DNA of 6,137 bases from CAZBGL01 sp964491375 (GTDB lineage Bacteria > Desulfobacterota > Deferrisomatia > Deferrisomatales > Deferrisomataceae), in the NCBI GenBank assembly GCA_964491375.1, contig CAZBGL010000117.1, positions 1 through 6,137 of the forward strand, written 5' to 3'. This document shows, piece after piece, positions 1-6,095 of the stretch; position 1 is the first letter of the stretch; each line of letters opens with the position of its first letter. The notes below the pieces were generated by a model. The model saw only the letters and a program-made list of their open reading frames with translations, was not told the DNA's origin and ran no database searches. A program made the position numbers and the translations under genes.

Positions 1-149
1 GTGAGCACGGCAAAGGCGGCGGCCGCGCCCAGGAACACGGGCCGGACGGGGTGGTGCGCGGCCAGCGCGAGGGCAGCGATCTGGGTCTTGTCGCCGAGCT
101 CGGCCAGGAAGACGAGCCCGAACGCGCCGGTGAACACCGCGGGCTTCAC
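1..149 (-). CDS. GDT1/TMEM165 family (UPF0016) cation transporter, N-terminal part only
   Basis: This is the first 49 codons of a membrane protein that continues past the left edge of the window. The translation begins VKPAVFTGAFGLVFLAELGD and contains ELGDKT at residues 17-22. That is the E-x-G-D-K-[TS] signature of the GDT1/TMEM165 (UPF0016) family, whose members carry two such motifs in a hydrophobic six- or seven-helix protein and move Mn2+, Ca2+ or H+ across membranes. Residues 4-18 and 36-49 are hydrophobic and fit membrane helices flanking the motif. I chose the GTG at 149 because it lies four bases after the stop of the preceding hydrolase gene and has a GGAGG sequence 11 bases upstream. 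The second motif and the C-terminus are outside the window, so intactness cannot be judged. The substrate is unknown; manganese export is the commonest bacterial role. Family assignment is fairly sure from the motif, but rests on a short fragment. Confidence 0.82.
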   Translation of the reverse strand, partial: MKPAVFTGAFGLVFLAELGDKTQIAALALAAHHPVRPVFLGAAAAFAVL

Positions 150-153
150 GGCC

Positions 154-1065
154 TCAGCGCCCTCCGTGGCCCTGTACGAAGCCACGGATCCCGAGCAGGG
201 TGTTGCGGCAGAAGAACCGCTCCCGGGCCCGGATGTCCTCGGGCAGCCGGTGGAACCGCGCGAACGCCGCGTCCCGCAGGGCCAGCTCGGCCAGGGCCCG
301 CTCCTCCCAGCCCTCGGGTTCGGCCTCGAGCACCTCCTCCACGGTGGACACCCACAGGTCCATCTGTTCCAGCGCGTCGGTCAACGCCTTGCGGGGGTCT
401 TGGGCGGTGCCGTAGTGCCCGAGACACAGGAGGTCCGCCCCAGCGTCCGCGGCCCGCAGGATGGAGCGCCGGAACACGTCGTGGCGGAACACCGGCGGGG
501 TGGCGGGCCTCCGGTACGCTTGGCCGTCCAGCGCCAGGTGCACGCCGGCCAGCTCCCCGGCGAACAGGACGCCGCCGGCCCGGAAGCACAGGTGATGGGG
601 AGCGTGGCCCGGGGTGTCCAGGGCCTCCACCCGGGTGCCGTGGATCTCCAGCGTGGGTTCGCACACGAGGCGCTGCGGAGGCACGGGAAGCGGTTCGCCA
701 TAGGCTTCCGCCACCCGGCCCAACACCTTGCGGGAGCCCTCCCACAGGCGGCCCGGGTCCGCGAGGTGGGGAGCGGCCCTGGGGTGGCACCAGACCCGGG
801 CCTCTGGGTGGTGCGCCACGAGCGCTCCGGTCCCGCCCCCATGGTCCAGGTGGATGTGGGTCAGGAGCACGGCCGGCACCCGCACGATCCCCATCCGGTG
901 CAGGGCCTGGAGGAGCGCGGGGATCGTGGAGGCCGGGCCCGGATCCACCACGGCGGCCTCCCGGCCCCGTGTCCAGACCCAGGCGCTGACGAAACGGCGG
1001 AACCCCTCCAGGGGCAGGTCCAGATCCACCAGGAACAGGTCGTCGCGCACCCGGTGCACGCCCAT
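154..1065 (-). CDS. Metallo-beta-lactamase-fold hydrolase
   Basis: A 303-residue protein of the metallo-beta-lactamase fold, presumably cytoplasmic and metal-dependent; the substrate cannot be told from sequence. The diagnostic H-x-H-x-D-H motif is at residues 70-75 (HIHLDH), after the strand AVVDPG at 38-43. Further likely metal ligands are H154 in TPGHAPHH and H217 in LGHYGT. The position that is normally Asp in this fold (FAGD-like) appears to be Glu (FAGE, residues 168-171). After about residue 220 comes an Arg- and Glu-rich, probably helical tail. The general look is glyoxalase II-like, but I do not assign that activity. The frame is open further upstream, to 1191, but that extension would lie inside the UPF0210 gene and is Arg/Pro/Gly-rich; the ATG at 1065 has GAGGA five bases upstream and lies eight bases after the UPF0210 stop. 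The gene is very likely co-transcribed with its neighbours. Confidence 0.92.
   Translation of the reverse strand: MGVHRVRDDLFLVDLDLPLEGFRRFVSAWVWTRGREAAVVDPGPASTIPALLQALHRMGIVRVPAVLLTHIHLDHGGGTGALVAHHPEARVWCHPRAAPHLADPGRLWEGSRKVLGRVAEAYGEPLPVPPQRLVCEPTLEIHGTRVEALDTPGHAPHHLCFRAGGVLFAGELAGVHLALDGQAYRRPATPPVFRHDVFRRSILRAADAGADLLCLGHYGTAQDPRKALTDALEQMDLWVSTVEEVLEAEPEGWEERALAELALRDAAFARFHRLPEDIRARERFFCRNTLLGIRGFVQGHGGR
161..165 (-). promoter_or_regulatory. Ribosome-binding site of the GDT1-family gene
   Basis: GGAGG on the minus strand in the last codons of the hydrolase gene, 11 bases before the GTG at 149. The spacing is somewhat long, but no nearer site exists. Confidence 0.5.
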
Positions 1066-1070
1066 GGCCG

Positions 1071-1075
1071 TCCTC
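1071..1075 (-). promoter_or_regulatory. Ribosome-binding site of the metallo-hydrolase gene
   Basis: GAGGA on the minus strand, overlapping the UPF0210 stop codon (TGAGGA) and five bases before the ATG at 1065. It supports the shorter start over the frame extension to 1191. Confidence 0.75.
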
Positions 1076-2438
1076 AGTTGCGAAGGGCCTGGACGGGGGC
1101 GGGAATGCGGCCGCCCCGGCGGACGAACGCGGCGCAGGGAACCGGGTTGACCGGCATGACCGGTGCCTCCCCCAGAAGCCCCCCGAAGCACACCCGATCC
1201 CCGGCCCGCTTGCCCGGGGCGGGGATGATGCGCACGGCCGTGGTCTTGTGGTTGGCCACGCCGATGGCCATCTCGTCGGCGATCAGGGCGGCCAGGGTCT
1301 CGGGCGGCGTGTCACCGGGCACGGCGATCATGTCCAGGCCCACGGAGCACACCGCCGTGAGGGCTTCCAGCTTCTCCAGGGTGAGGGCCCCTTCGGCCGC
1401 GGCCTCGATCATCCCCCGGTCCTCGCTCACCGGCACGAACGCACCGGAGAGCCCCCCGACCGAGGACGAGGCGAACGCTCCGCCCTTTTTCACGGCGTCG
1501 TTGAGGAGCATCACAGCGGCCGTGGATCCCGGGGCGCCTGCCCGGCCCAGACCCATGGCCTCCAGGATCCGGGCTACGCTGTCGCCCTCGGCCGGCGTGG
1601 GGGCGAGCGACAGGTCCAGGATCCCGAACCGCGCCCCCAGGCGGCGGGCCATCTCGCGGCCCACCAGCTCCCCCATCCGGGTGATCTTGAAGGCGGTTTT
1701 CTTGATGGTTTCGGACACCTGGCCCAGGTCGGCGTCCGGAGGAAGCTGTTCCAGGGCCCTTCGCACCACGCCGGGACCGCTGACCCCTACCAGCACAGCC
1801 GTCTCGGGCTCCCCCGGTCCCAGGAACGCGCCCGCCATGAAGGGGTTGTCCTCCACCGGGTTGGCGAACACCACGAGCTTGGCGCAGCCGACGCCGTCTC
1901 GGTCGGCCGTGCGGCGCGCGGTATCGGCGATGACCCGGCCCATCTCCAGGCAGGCGTCCATGTTGATGCCGGTGCGGGTGCTGGCCACCGAGACCGAGGC
2001 GCAGAGCCGGTCGGTGGAGGACAGGGCCTCGGGGATGGCGGTCACCAGGGCCCGGTCCACCTCTGTGGAGCCCTTGTGGACCAGGGCCGTGAACCCGCCC
2101 ACGAAGTTCACCCCCACCTCGGCGCCGGCCTCGTCCACCGCTCGGGCCACCTCCAGGAACGCGGCCGGCTCCCGGCTGGGCACGATCCAGGCGAGCGGCG
2201 TGAGGCTCACCCGGGTGTTCACGATCGGGATCCCGTACGTGCGCTCCAGGTCGCGGGCCACCGGGGCCAGCTCCCCGGCCCGGGAGCGGATCTTGTCCCG
2301 GATCTTGCGGGCGCAGGCCCCGGGATCCGGGTCGGAACAGTCCCACAGGGAGATGCCGAGGGTGACCGTGCGCACGTCGAGCCGGTCCTCGGCGATCATG
2401 CCCACGGTTTCGAGGATTTCTTCGCTCGTGAACTGCAT
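1074..2438 (-). CDS. UPF0210 / DUF711 (PFL-like) family protein
   Basis: A 454-residue protein, full length for UPF0210 (about 450 residues). Recognisable conserved stretches are RTVTLGISL (23-31), VNFVGGFTALVHKG (110-123), TRTGINMDA (154-162), VVFANPVEDNPFMAGAF (189-205), the DLSLAPTP segment followed by GDSVARILEAMG (275-296), ANHKTTAVRIIPAPGK (395-410) and VCFGGLLGEAPVMPVN (416-431). The family is related in fold to glycyl-radical enzymes of the pyruvate formate-lyase type but its reaction is not established. It is repeatedly found next to a small ACT-domain protein of UPF0237, which is exactly the arrangement here (24 bases downstream of that gene). No signal peptide or membrane segment is seen, so it is probably cytoplasmic. 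The ATG at 2438 gives the usual family N-terminus; the ribosome-binding site is weak (a GGGG run about eight bases upstream), so translation may depend on coupling to the ACT gene. Confidence 0.95.
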   Translation of the reverse strand: MQFTSEEILETVGMIAEDRLDVRTVTLGISLWDCSDPDPGACARKIRDKIRSRAGELAPVARDLERTYGIPIVNTRVSLTPLAWIVPSREPAAFLEVARAVDEAGAEVGVNFVGGFTALVHKGSTEVDRALVTAIPEALSSTDRLCASVSVASTRTGINMDACLEMGRVIADTARRTADRDGVGCAKLVVFANPVEDNPFMAGAFLGPGEPETAVLVGVSGPGVVRRALEQLPPDADLGQVSETIKKTAFKITRMGELVGREMARRLGARFGILDLSLAPTPAEGDSVARILEAMGLGRAGAPGSTAAVMLLNDAVKKGGAFASSSVGGLSGAFVPVSEDRGMIEAAAEGALTLEKLEALTAVCSVGLDMIAVPGDTPPETLAALIADEMAIGVANHKTTAVRIIPAPGKRAGDRVCFGGLLGEAPVMPVNPVPCAAFVRRGGRIPAPVQALRN

Positions 2439-2462
2439 GGTGGGAACCCCGGAAGAGGGGGG

Positions 2463-2741
2463 TCAGACCCGGTGCATGTACCGGAACACCTCGGCGTCCT
2501 GCACCGTGACCCGCAGCTCCATGTCCGCCACCGCCTCCTGGAGGCGGTCGGCGAGCTCGGGGAGGGCCAGGGGGCTCTTTTCCATGTCCGCCAACAGGGT
2601 CATGGCGAACACGTGTCCGCCGAGGATCTTCTGGTTGATGTCCTCGATGTTCACGCGGCAGTCGGCGAGCACCGTGGCGACGCGGGCCACGATGCCGATC
2701 TGGTCCCGGCCGATCACGGTGACCACGATCTTGCGGCCCAT
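2463..2741 (-). CDS. ACT domain-containing protein, UPF0237 family
   Basis: A 92-residue single ACT domain. It begins MGRKIVVTVIGRDQIGIVAR, the typical beta strand and glycine-rich turn of ACT domains (G11, D13, G16), followed by VNIEDINQKILGGHVFAMTLL (30-50), which is the UPF0237 pattern, and a final strand ELRVTVQD (75-82). ACT domains usually bind amino acids or other small ligands and act as regulatory modules; free-standing UPF0237 proteins are linked by gene neighbourhood to UPF0210, as here. The specific ligand is unknown. The frame stays open upstream to 3281, but that region belongs to the YcxB-like gene in another frame and gives Pro/Arg/Gly-rich nonsense. The ATG at 2741 shares its A with the stop codon of the preceding gene (TGATG) and has AGGAG five bases upstream, so translation is probably coupled. 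Confidence 0.94.
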   Translation of the reverse strand: MGRKIVVTVIGRDQIGIVARVATVLADCRVNIEDINQKILGGHVFAMTLLADMEKSPLALPELADRLQEAVADMELRVTVQDAEVFRYMHRV

Positions 2742-3238
2742 CAGTGCTCCTGGGGTGTCTGGGAGACGGCCTTCACGTTCTCCTCTAGGGTCCTGCGGAA
2801 CGCCTCGGCCTGTTCGGCATGGTCGAACCACGACCTGCCCACCACGAAGGCCTCTCCCCGGGATCCGTAGACCAGGAAGTACGCCGGGGTGATCTGGAGC
2901 CCGGTGATCTGGTCCCAGCCCAAGAAGGCCCGGCCGTGGGGTGCGGCCAGCTCCAGCCCTTGGTCGGTGAGCGTGTAGCGCAGGGGCGCCTGCAGGGTGC
3001 GGCTGCGCCGGTACTGCTGCTTGGACCGGTGGGTCACCATCAGGAACAGGCCGGCCAGCACCAGGAGCGGCGAGGCCGCCATCCACGTGCCCGAGCCGCC
3101 CAGGCCGGTGCGGGTGCTCCAGAACAGGCCCACGCCGAACACCGCGAGGTGCAGGATCAAGATCGCGGGCTTGCGGTAAAACAGCCACCGGTTCAACCGA
3201 ACGAACTCTTCCTCGGTGATCCGGCCCTCGACCGTCAT
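2741..3238 (-). CDS. YcxB-like membrane protein
   Basis: A 165-residue predicted inner-membrane protein. A charged N-terminus (1-22, with FYRKP at 20-24) leads into two hydrophobic segments, about residues 24-40 and 51-69, separated by a short Gly/Thr loop. The remainder is a soluble domain with LRYTLTDQGLEL (86-97), FLGWDQITGLQITPAYFLVY (105-124) and FVVGRSWFDHAEQAEAFRR (131-149). This order of two helices, a 'Y-x-L-T-x-x-G' strand, 'W-x-x-I' and a late 'R-x-x-F' fits the YcxB-like domain known from many bacteria, whose function is not established. The ATG at 3238 is the only reasonable start and follows a strong GGAAGGAG sequence. The gene lies 58 bases after cbiH and overlaps the ACT gene by one base, so it belongs translationally with the ACT/UPF0210 pair rather than with the corrin genes. 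The family call rests on pattern and topology; the membrane topology is more certain. Confidence 0.85.
   Translation of the reverse strand: MTVEGRITEEEFVRLNRWLFYRKPAILILHLAVFGVGLFWSTRTGLGGSGTWMAASPLLVLAGLFLMVTHRSKQQYRRSRTLQAPLRYTLTDQGLELAAPHGRAFLGWDQITGLQITPAYFLVYGSRGEAFVVGRSWFDHAEQAEAFRRTLEENVKAVSQTPQEH
2747..2751 (-). promoter_or_regulatory. Ribosome-binding site of the ACT-domain gene
   Basis: AGGAG on the minus strand, five bases before the ATG at 2741 and within the last codons of the YcxB-like gene. It fixes the start at the TGATG junction and excludes the long upstream extension of the frame. Confidence 0.75.
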
Positions 3239-3240
3239 GG

Positions 3241-3248
3241 CTCCTTCC
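3241..3248 (-). promoter_or_regulatory. Ribosome-binding site of the YcxB-like gene
   Basis: GGAAGGAG on the minus strand, two bases before the ATG at 3238 when counted from its end; using the GGAAGG part the spacer is four. The ten bases CCGGAAGGAG are identical to those before cbiF (5950-5959). Confidence 0.65.
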
Positions 3249-3271
3249 GGCAGGGATTCGGGTGCATGCCG

Positions 3272-3300
3272 ATCGTGGCACAGGCCCCCCGGCCGGTCAA
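3272..3300 (-). promoter_or_regulatory. Weak candidate sigma-70-type promoter before the YcxB-like gene
   Basis: In the 58-base gap after cbiH the minus strand reads TTGACC (3295-3300, overlapping the cbiH stop), then 17 bases, then CACGAT (3272-3277). The -35 box matches five of six consensus bases, the -10 box only three of six. In DNA this GC-rich such a match may be chance. If real, it would let the YcxB-ACT-UPF0210 group be expressed apart from the corrin genes. Confidence 0.22.
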
Positions 3301-4034
3301 GGTGGCAGGTCGTACCCCCGGGGGGTCACCATCCACCGCCCCACCCGGCGGGTTGAGCGGTTGCCCACGATGACCACGCTCATCATGTCCACATCGGCCT
3401 GGGGCACCTCGGCCAGGGTGGTGAGCCGCACGGACTGGCCGGTCCGCAGGGCGTGTCGCACCACCCCGGCCGGCGTGTCCGGGGGGCGGTGGGCCAGGAG
3501 GATCTCGCATGCTTCCACGAGCTGGCGCACCCGGCGGCGGCTGCGCGGGTTGTACAGGGCCACCACCAGGTCGGCGGCCGCCACGGCCTCGATCCGTGCG
3601 CGGATGACGGACCACGGCACGAGCAGGTCCGACAGGCTCAGGACCGCGAAGTCGGTCATCAGGGGGGCGCCCAGCAGGCTCGCCGCCGCCTGGGCGGCCG
3701 ACACGCCGGGCACGATCTCCACGGGGACCCGTCCGTCGGGATCCTCCCGCTCGAGCAGCTCCAGGACCAGCCCGGCCATGCCGTATATCCCGGGGTCGCC
3801 GGTGCTCACCACGGCCACGACATCGCCCTTCAGCGCCCGCTCCACCGCGGCCCGGGCGCGGTCCACCTCCCGGGTCATGCCGGTGGCGATCCGCTCCTTG
3901 CCGTAGACGAGGGACCCCAGGAGATCGATGTACCGGGTGTAACCCACCACCACCCGGGCCGCTTCCAGGGCCTCCACCGCGCGGGCGGTCATGTGGGGCC
4001 GCCCGCCGGGCCCGATGCCCACCACGAACAGCAC
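3297..4034 (-). CDS. cbiH: Cobalt-factor III / precorrin-3B C17-methyltransferase (CbiH/CobJ)
   Basis: A 245-residue SAM-dependent tetrapyrrole methyltransferase of the corrin pathway. It methylates C17 of cobalt-factor III with ring contraction, giving cobalt-precorrin-4. The N-terminal glycine-rich loop GIGPGG is at residues 6-11, the CbiH-type GYTRYIDLL at 31-39, STGDPGIYGMAG at 77-88, EIVPGVSAAQAAASLLG at 106-122 with DFAVLSLSDLL at 128-138, ALYNPRSRRR at 159-168 and the final VIVGN at 221-225. The length is that of ordinary CbiH/CobJ; there is no C-terminal Fe-S extension as found in some CbiH60 proteins. The start is the GTG at 4034, three bases after the cbiG stop, with a GGAGGGAG purine tract eight bases upstream; starting there keeps the SAM-loop strand complete. 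Presence of cbiG next to it argues for the anaerobic pathway and hence the cbi name; many annotation systems would call it cobJ. Confidence 0.95.
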   Translation of the reverse strand: MLFVVGIGPGGRPHMTARAVEALEAARVVVGYTRYIDLLGSLVYGKERIATGMTREVDRARAAVERALKGDVVAVVSTGDPGIYGMAGLVLELLEREDPDGRVPVEIVPGVSAAQAAASLLGAPLMTDFAVLSLSDLLVPWSVIRARIEAVAAADLVVALYNPRSRRRVRQLVEACEILLAHRPPDTPAGVVRHALRTGQSVRLTTLAEVPQADVDMMSVVIVGNRSTRRVGRWMVTPRGYDLPP

Positions 4035-4037
4035 GGT

Positions 4038-5129
4038 TCAGTCTCCCTCCGGCTCGGGGTGCGGCGGCACGGGGCGGAGCGCAAGGGCCGCGGTCCAGGA
4101 AGGCCCTTTGACCTTGGGGAGAACCAGCCGGGCCCCTGGAGCGGCCGCAAGCGCCGCCGCCTCGGCCACGCTGGGGGTGCCCACGGCCCGGCGCACCCGC
4201 TCGGAGGGGGTGGGAACCCGGACCCGTTCCAGTTCCTCGGCCGGGAACGCCCTCAGGGGCACCCCCAGCGCCTCGGACAGGCGGTGAAGGGCCGGCTCGC
4301 CGGCCTTGGCATCCACCGTGGCCAGCACCGAGATGCTGAGCGGGCTCCAGCCGCTACGTTCGAGGGCGGACCGCACGCCTCCCAGAACCTCCTCGGGATC
4401 GGCAGCCCGGCGGCAGCCCACCCCGGCGGCGAGGCAGGGCGGGCGAAGGTACAAGGCCGCCTCCAGGCCGGGCCGGAGCCGGGGCGTGACCGCCAGGAGC
4501 ACGCCGGCGAACCTCCGGGCCTCCTCCTCGTCTTCTGTGGCCAGATCCAGGTGGTCCCGGAAGCCAGCCAGCAGGGCCTGTCCGCCGGCCTCCGGGTCGG
4601 CCCAGGCGCCCAGGGGCTCGCCGTTGACCAGGGCCGCGTTCACGGCCACCAGGCCCTCCCTCGGTTCCCAGCCGAACCCCCGCTGTTCGGCCCACACCTC
4701 CACCGCCCGCCGGCCGAGCGCATCGGTGGCCGTGGTAAGAACCGGCGTGCCCCCGAGGATGGCGGCCGCCCGGCGGGCCAGATCGTTGGCCCCGCCCAGG
4801 TGGCCCGAGAGGATGGGTACGGCGAACCTGCCCTCCGGGTCCAGGACGACCACCGCCGGATCCCGGGCCTTGTCCTCCAGGAGCCCCGCGATGGCCCGCA
4901 CCGCAACGCCCGCGGCCATGACGAGAAGGAACCCGTCCGACGAGGGCCACAGCCGCCGGAGGAGGGCGGCCACGGGTGCCGCAAAGCCCCGCGCGCCGGC
5001 GCAGGCGAACCGCTGCGGCGCCCAGGCCGTGCACCCGGGCAGGGCCCGGGCGAGCCGGGCAGCGGTGGCCGCGCCCCGGCGGGTCAGGGCCACGGCGTGC
5101 AGGCGGTCGGGTTCGACAGGGGTCCTCAT
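4038..5129 (-). CDS. cbiG: Cobalt-precorrin-5A hydrolase (CbiG)
   Basis: A 363-residue CbiG. The enzyme opens the delta-lactone of cobalt-precorrin-5A, releasing the C20-derived two-carbon unit as acetaldehyde to give cobalt-precorrin-5B; this step is specific to the anaerobic pathway. The N-terminal domain shows HAVALTRRG (11-19), VMAAGVAVRAIAGLLEDKARD (70-90), VVVLDPEGRFAVPILSGHLGG (93-113) and ANDLARR (114-120). A more variable central region follows (about 145-225), then the C-terminal domain with CLAAGVGCRRAADPEEVL (232-249), SISVLATVDAKAGE (265-278) and KVKGPSW (339-345). The order matches the N, middle and C domains of the family. The frame remains open to 5780, but the upstream part overlaps cbiF; the ATG at 5129 overlaps the cbiF stop as ATGA and gives the normal N-terminus. 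The ribosome-binding sequence is AAGGGGG, ten bases upstream, inside a small inverted repeat. Confidence 0.96.
   Translation of the reverse strand: MRTPVEPDRLHAVALTRRGAATAARLARALPGCTAWAPQRFACAGARGFAAPVAALLRRLWPSSDGFLLVMAAGVAVRAIAGLLEDKARDPAVVVLDPEGRFAVPILSGHLGGANDLARRAAAILGGTPVLTTATDALGRRAVEVWAEQRGFGWEPREGLVAVNAALVNGEPLGAWADPEAGGQALLAGFRDHLDLATEDEEEARRFAGVLLAVTPRLRPGLEAALYLRPPCLAAGVGCRRAADPEEVLGGVRSALERSGWSPLSISVLATVDAKAGEPALHRLSEALGVPLRAFPAEELERVRVPTPSERVRRAVGTPSVAEAAALAAAPGARLVLPKVKGPSWTAALALRPVPPHPEPEGD
4043..4050 (-). promoter_or_regulatory. Ribosome-binding site of cbiH
   Basis: GGAGGGAG on the minus strand, inside the last codons of cbiG and eight bases before the GTG start at 4034. 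It supports the GTG rather than the internal GTG codons at residues 4 and 5. Confidence 0.7.
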
Positions 5130-5944
5130 GGAGGGGAATCCCCCTTCCGGTACCCGTGGGAGAACGAGGGGTCGTAGAGCCGCGAACGGGGGGGCTCCCC
5201 CGAGCCACCCACCCGGCGGCCCAGGGCCCTGCCCACCAGGATCATGGCCTGGCGCCGGAAGCCGGCCCGCTGGACCTTGGGGGCGATGTCGGCAAGCGTC
5301 CCGGTGAGGCACACCTCGTCGGGCCAGGAGGCACGGTGCACCACGGCCGTCGGCGTGTCCGGGGGGAGCCCGCCCCGCAGGCAGGCGTCCACCACCTCGT
5401 CGATCCGGTCCACCGAAAGGAAGACGCACAGCGTGGCCCCGGTTGAGGCCAGCCGCTCCAAGGCCTCGGACTCCGGGACCGGTGTCCGGCCGCCGAGCCG
5501 GGTGAACACCACGGTCTGGGTCACGCCGGGCAGGGTGAGCTGGGTGCCCAACGCTGCTGCCGAGGCGAACGCCGAGCTCACCCCCGGCACGATCCGGCAC
5601 GGCACGCCGTGGCGTTCCAGCCGCTCGATCTGCTCCTGGACGGCCCCGTACAGGGAGGGATCGCCCGTGTGAAGGCGCACCACCCGCCGGCCCTGCCGGG
5701 CGGCCTCCAGACAGATCCGGGTGGTCTCCTCCAGGGTCAGGCCCGAGGTGTCGTGAGTCGGAACCCCCGGCCGGGCCCATGCCAGGATCTCGGGGTTCAC
5801 CAGGCTGCCGGCGTACAGCACCACGTCCGCCGCCTCGACCGCCTTCCGCCCGAGCACGGTGATCAGGCCCGGGTCGCCGGGCCCGGCGCCCACGAACACC
5901 ACCTCTCCCGGCCGTACCGGCTCGCCACGAAAGTTCGGGTCCAC
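5126..5944 (-). CDS. cbiF: Cobalt-precorrin-4 C11-methyltransferase (CbiF/CobM)
   Basis: A 272-residue SAM-dependent methyltransferase that methylates C11 of cobalt-precorrin-4, giving cobalt-precorrin-5A. Visible motifs are VVFVGAGPGDPGLITVLG (15-32, SAM loop), ADVVLYAGSLVNPEIL (39-54), RLHTGDPSLYGAVQEQIERL (90-109), IVPGVSSAFASAAALG (118-133), LTLPGVTQTVVFTRLGGRTP (136-155) and QAMILVGRALG (232-242). The C-terminus SRLYDPSFSHGYRK (254-267) is characteristic of CbiF/CobM. The frame is open up to 6067, but the added residues are Arg/Gly/Ser-rich and unlike the family. The GTG at 5944 has AGGAGG four bases upstream and gives the expected length with a short leader peptide-free N-terminus. The gene overlaps cbiG by four bases. 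As the first complete gene of the visible corrin cluster it is preceded by about 190 bases with no supported gene. Confidence 0.95.
   Translation of the reverse strand: MDPNFRGEPVRPGEVVFVGAGPGDPGLITVLGRKAVEAADVVLYAGSLVNPEILAWARPGVPTHDTSGLTLEETTRICLEAARQGRRVVRLHTGDPSLYGAVQEQIERLERHGVPCRIVPGVSSAFASAAALGTQLTLPGVTQTVVFTRLGGRTPVPESEALERLASTGATLCVFLSVDRIDEVVDACLRGGLPPDTPTAVVHRASWPDEVCLTGTLADIAPKVQRAGFRRQAMILVGRALGRRVGGSGEPPRSRLYDPSFSHGYRKGDSPP
5133..5146 (-). promoter_or_regulatory. cbiG ribosome-binding site within a short inverted repeat
   Basis: On the minus strand AAGGGGG (5140-5146) lies ten bases before the cbiG ATG. Its last four Gs can pair with CCCC just downstream across an ATT loop (GGGG-ATT-CCCC, 5133-5143). 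The element is inside the last codons of cbiF, so a ribosome finishing cbiF would open it. The sequence is directly visible; the regulatory role is inference. Confidence 0.45.
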
Positions 5945-5948
5945 GCTC

Positions 5949-5954
5949 CCTCCT
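5949..5954 (-). promoter_or_regulatory. Ribosome-binding site of cbiF
   Basis: AGGAGG on the minus strand, four bases before the GTG at 5944, within a longer purine run (AAGGAGGGAG, 5946-5955). It decides in favour of the GTG start over the longer open frame reaching 6067. Confidence 0.8.
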
Positions 5955-5970
5955 TCCGGATGACTTCTCG

Positions 5971-5985
5971 CTGGGAAACCCCCAG
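5971..5985 (-). repeat. Short inverted repeat in the cbiF leader
   Basis: CTGGG and CCCAG, a perfect five-base-pair stem with a five-base loop, lies 16 bases upstream of the cbiF ribosome-binding core. It could form a leader hairpin in the mRNA if transcription starts upstream. Short GC stems are frequent by chance in such DNA. Confidence 0.3.
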
Positions 5986-6095
5986 GGCCGCGGCGGCCGT
6001 AGGAGCCGCGCCCGCGCCTCGCAGGGAGCCCTCCCGAACCCGCACGGATCGAACGGGCCGCTCCCAACCGCCCCGGGGGGTCGGATCCGCGAAGG

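Noticed and set aside
1066..1191. N-terminal extension of the metallo-hydrolase
   Set aside because: It would lie inside the UPF0210 C-terminal coding region and has no ribosome-binding site that fits better than GAGGA before 1065.
1..2892. A 963-codon open frame on the plus strand
   Set aside because: It runs antisense to the hydrolase, UPF0210 and ACT genes, which have clear family motifs. Its product is Arg/Ser/Pro/Thr-rich and low in complexity, the usual effect of high GC on the opposite strand.
2742..3281. N-terminal extension of the ACT-domain protein
   Set aside because: It overlaps the YcxB-like gene in another frame and reads as low-complexity sequence; the ATG at 2741 has its own ribosome-binding site.
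3283..3296. Possible terminator after cbiH
   Set aside because: The GC-rich GGCC repeats can form only a four-base stem and no T run follows, so a rho-independent terminator is not supported.
3453..5177. A 574-codon open frame on the plus strand
   Set aside because: It is antisense to cbiH and cbiG, and its translation is Gly/His/Pro/Arg-rich without any recognisable motif.
5130..5780. N-terminal extension of cbiG
   Set aside because: The frame is open but overlaps cbiF in another frame; residues are Gly/Arg/Pro-rich, and the ATG at 5129 gives a normal CbiG.
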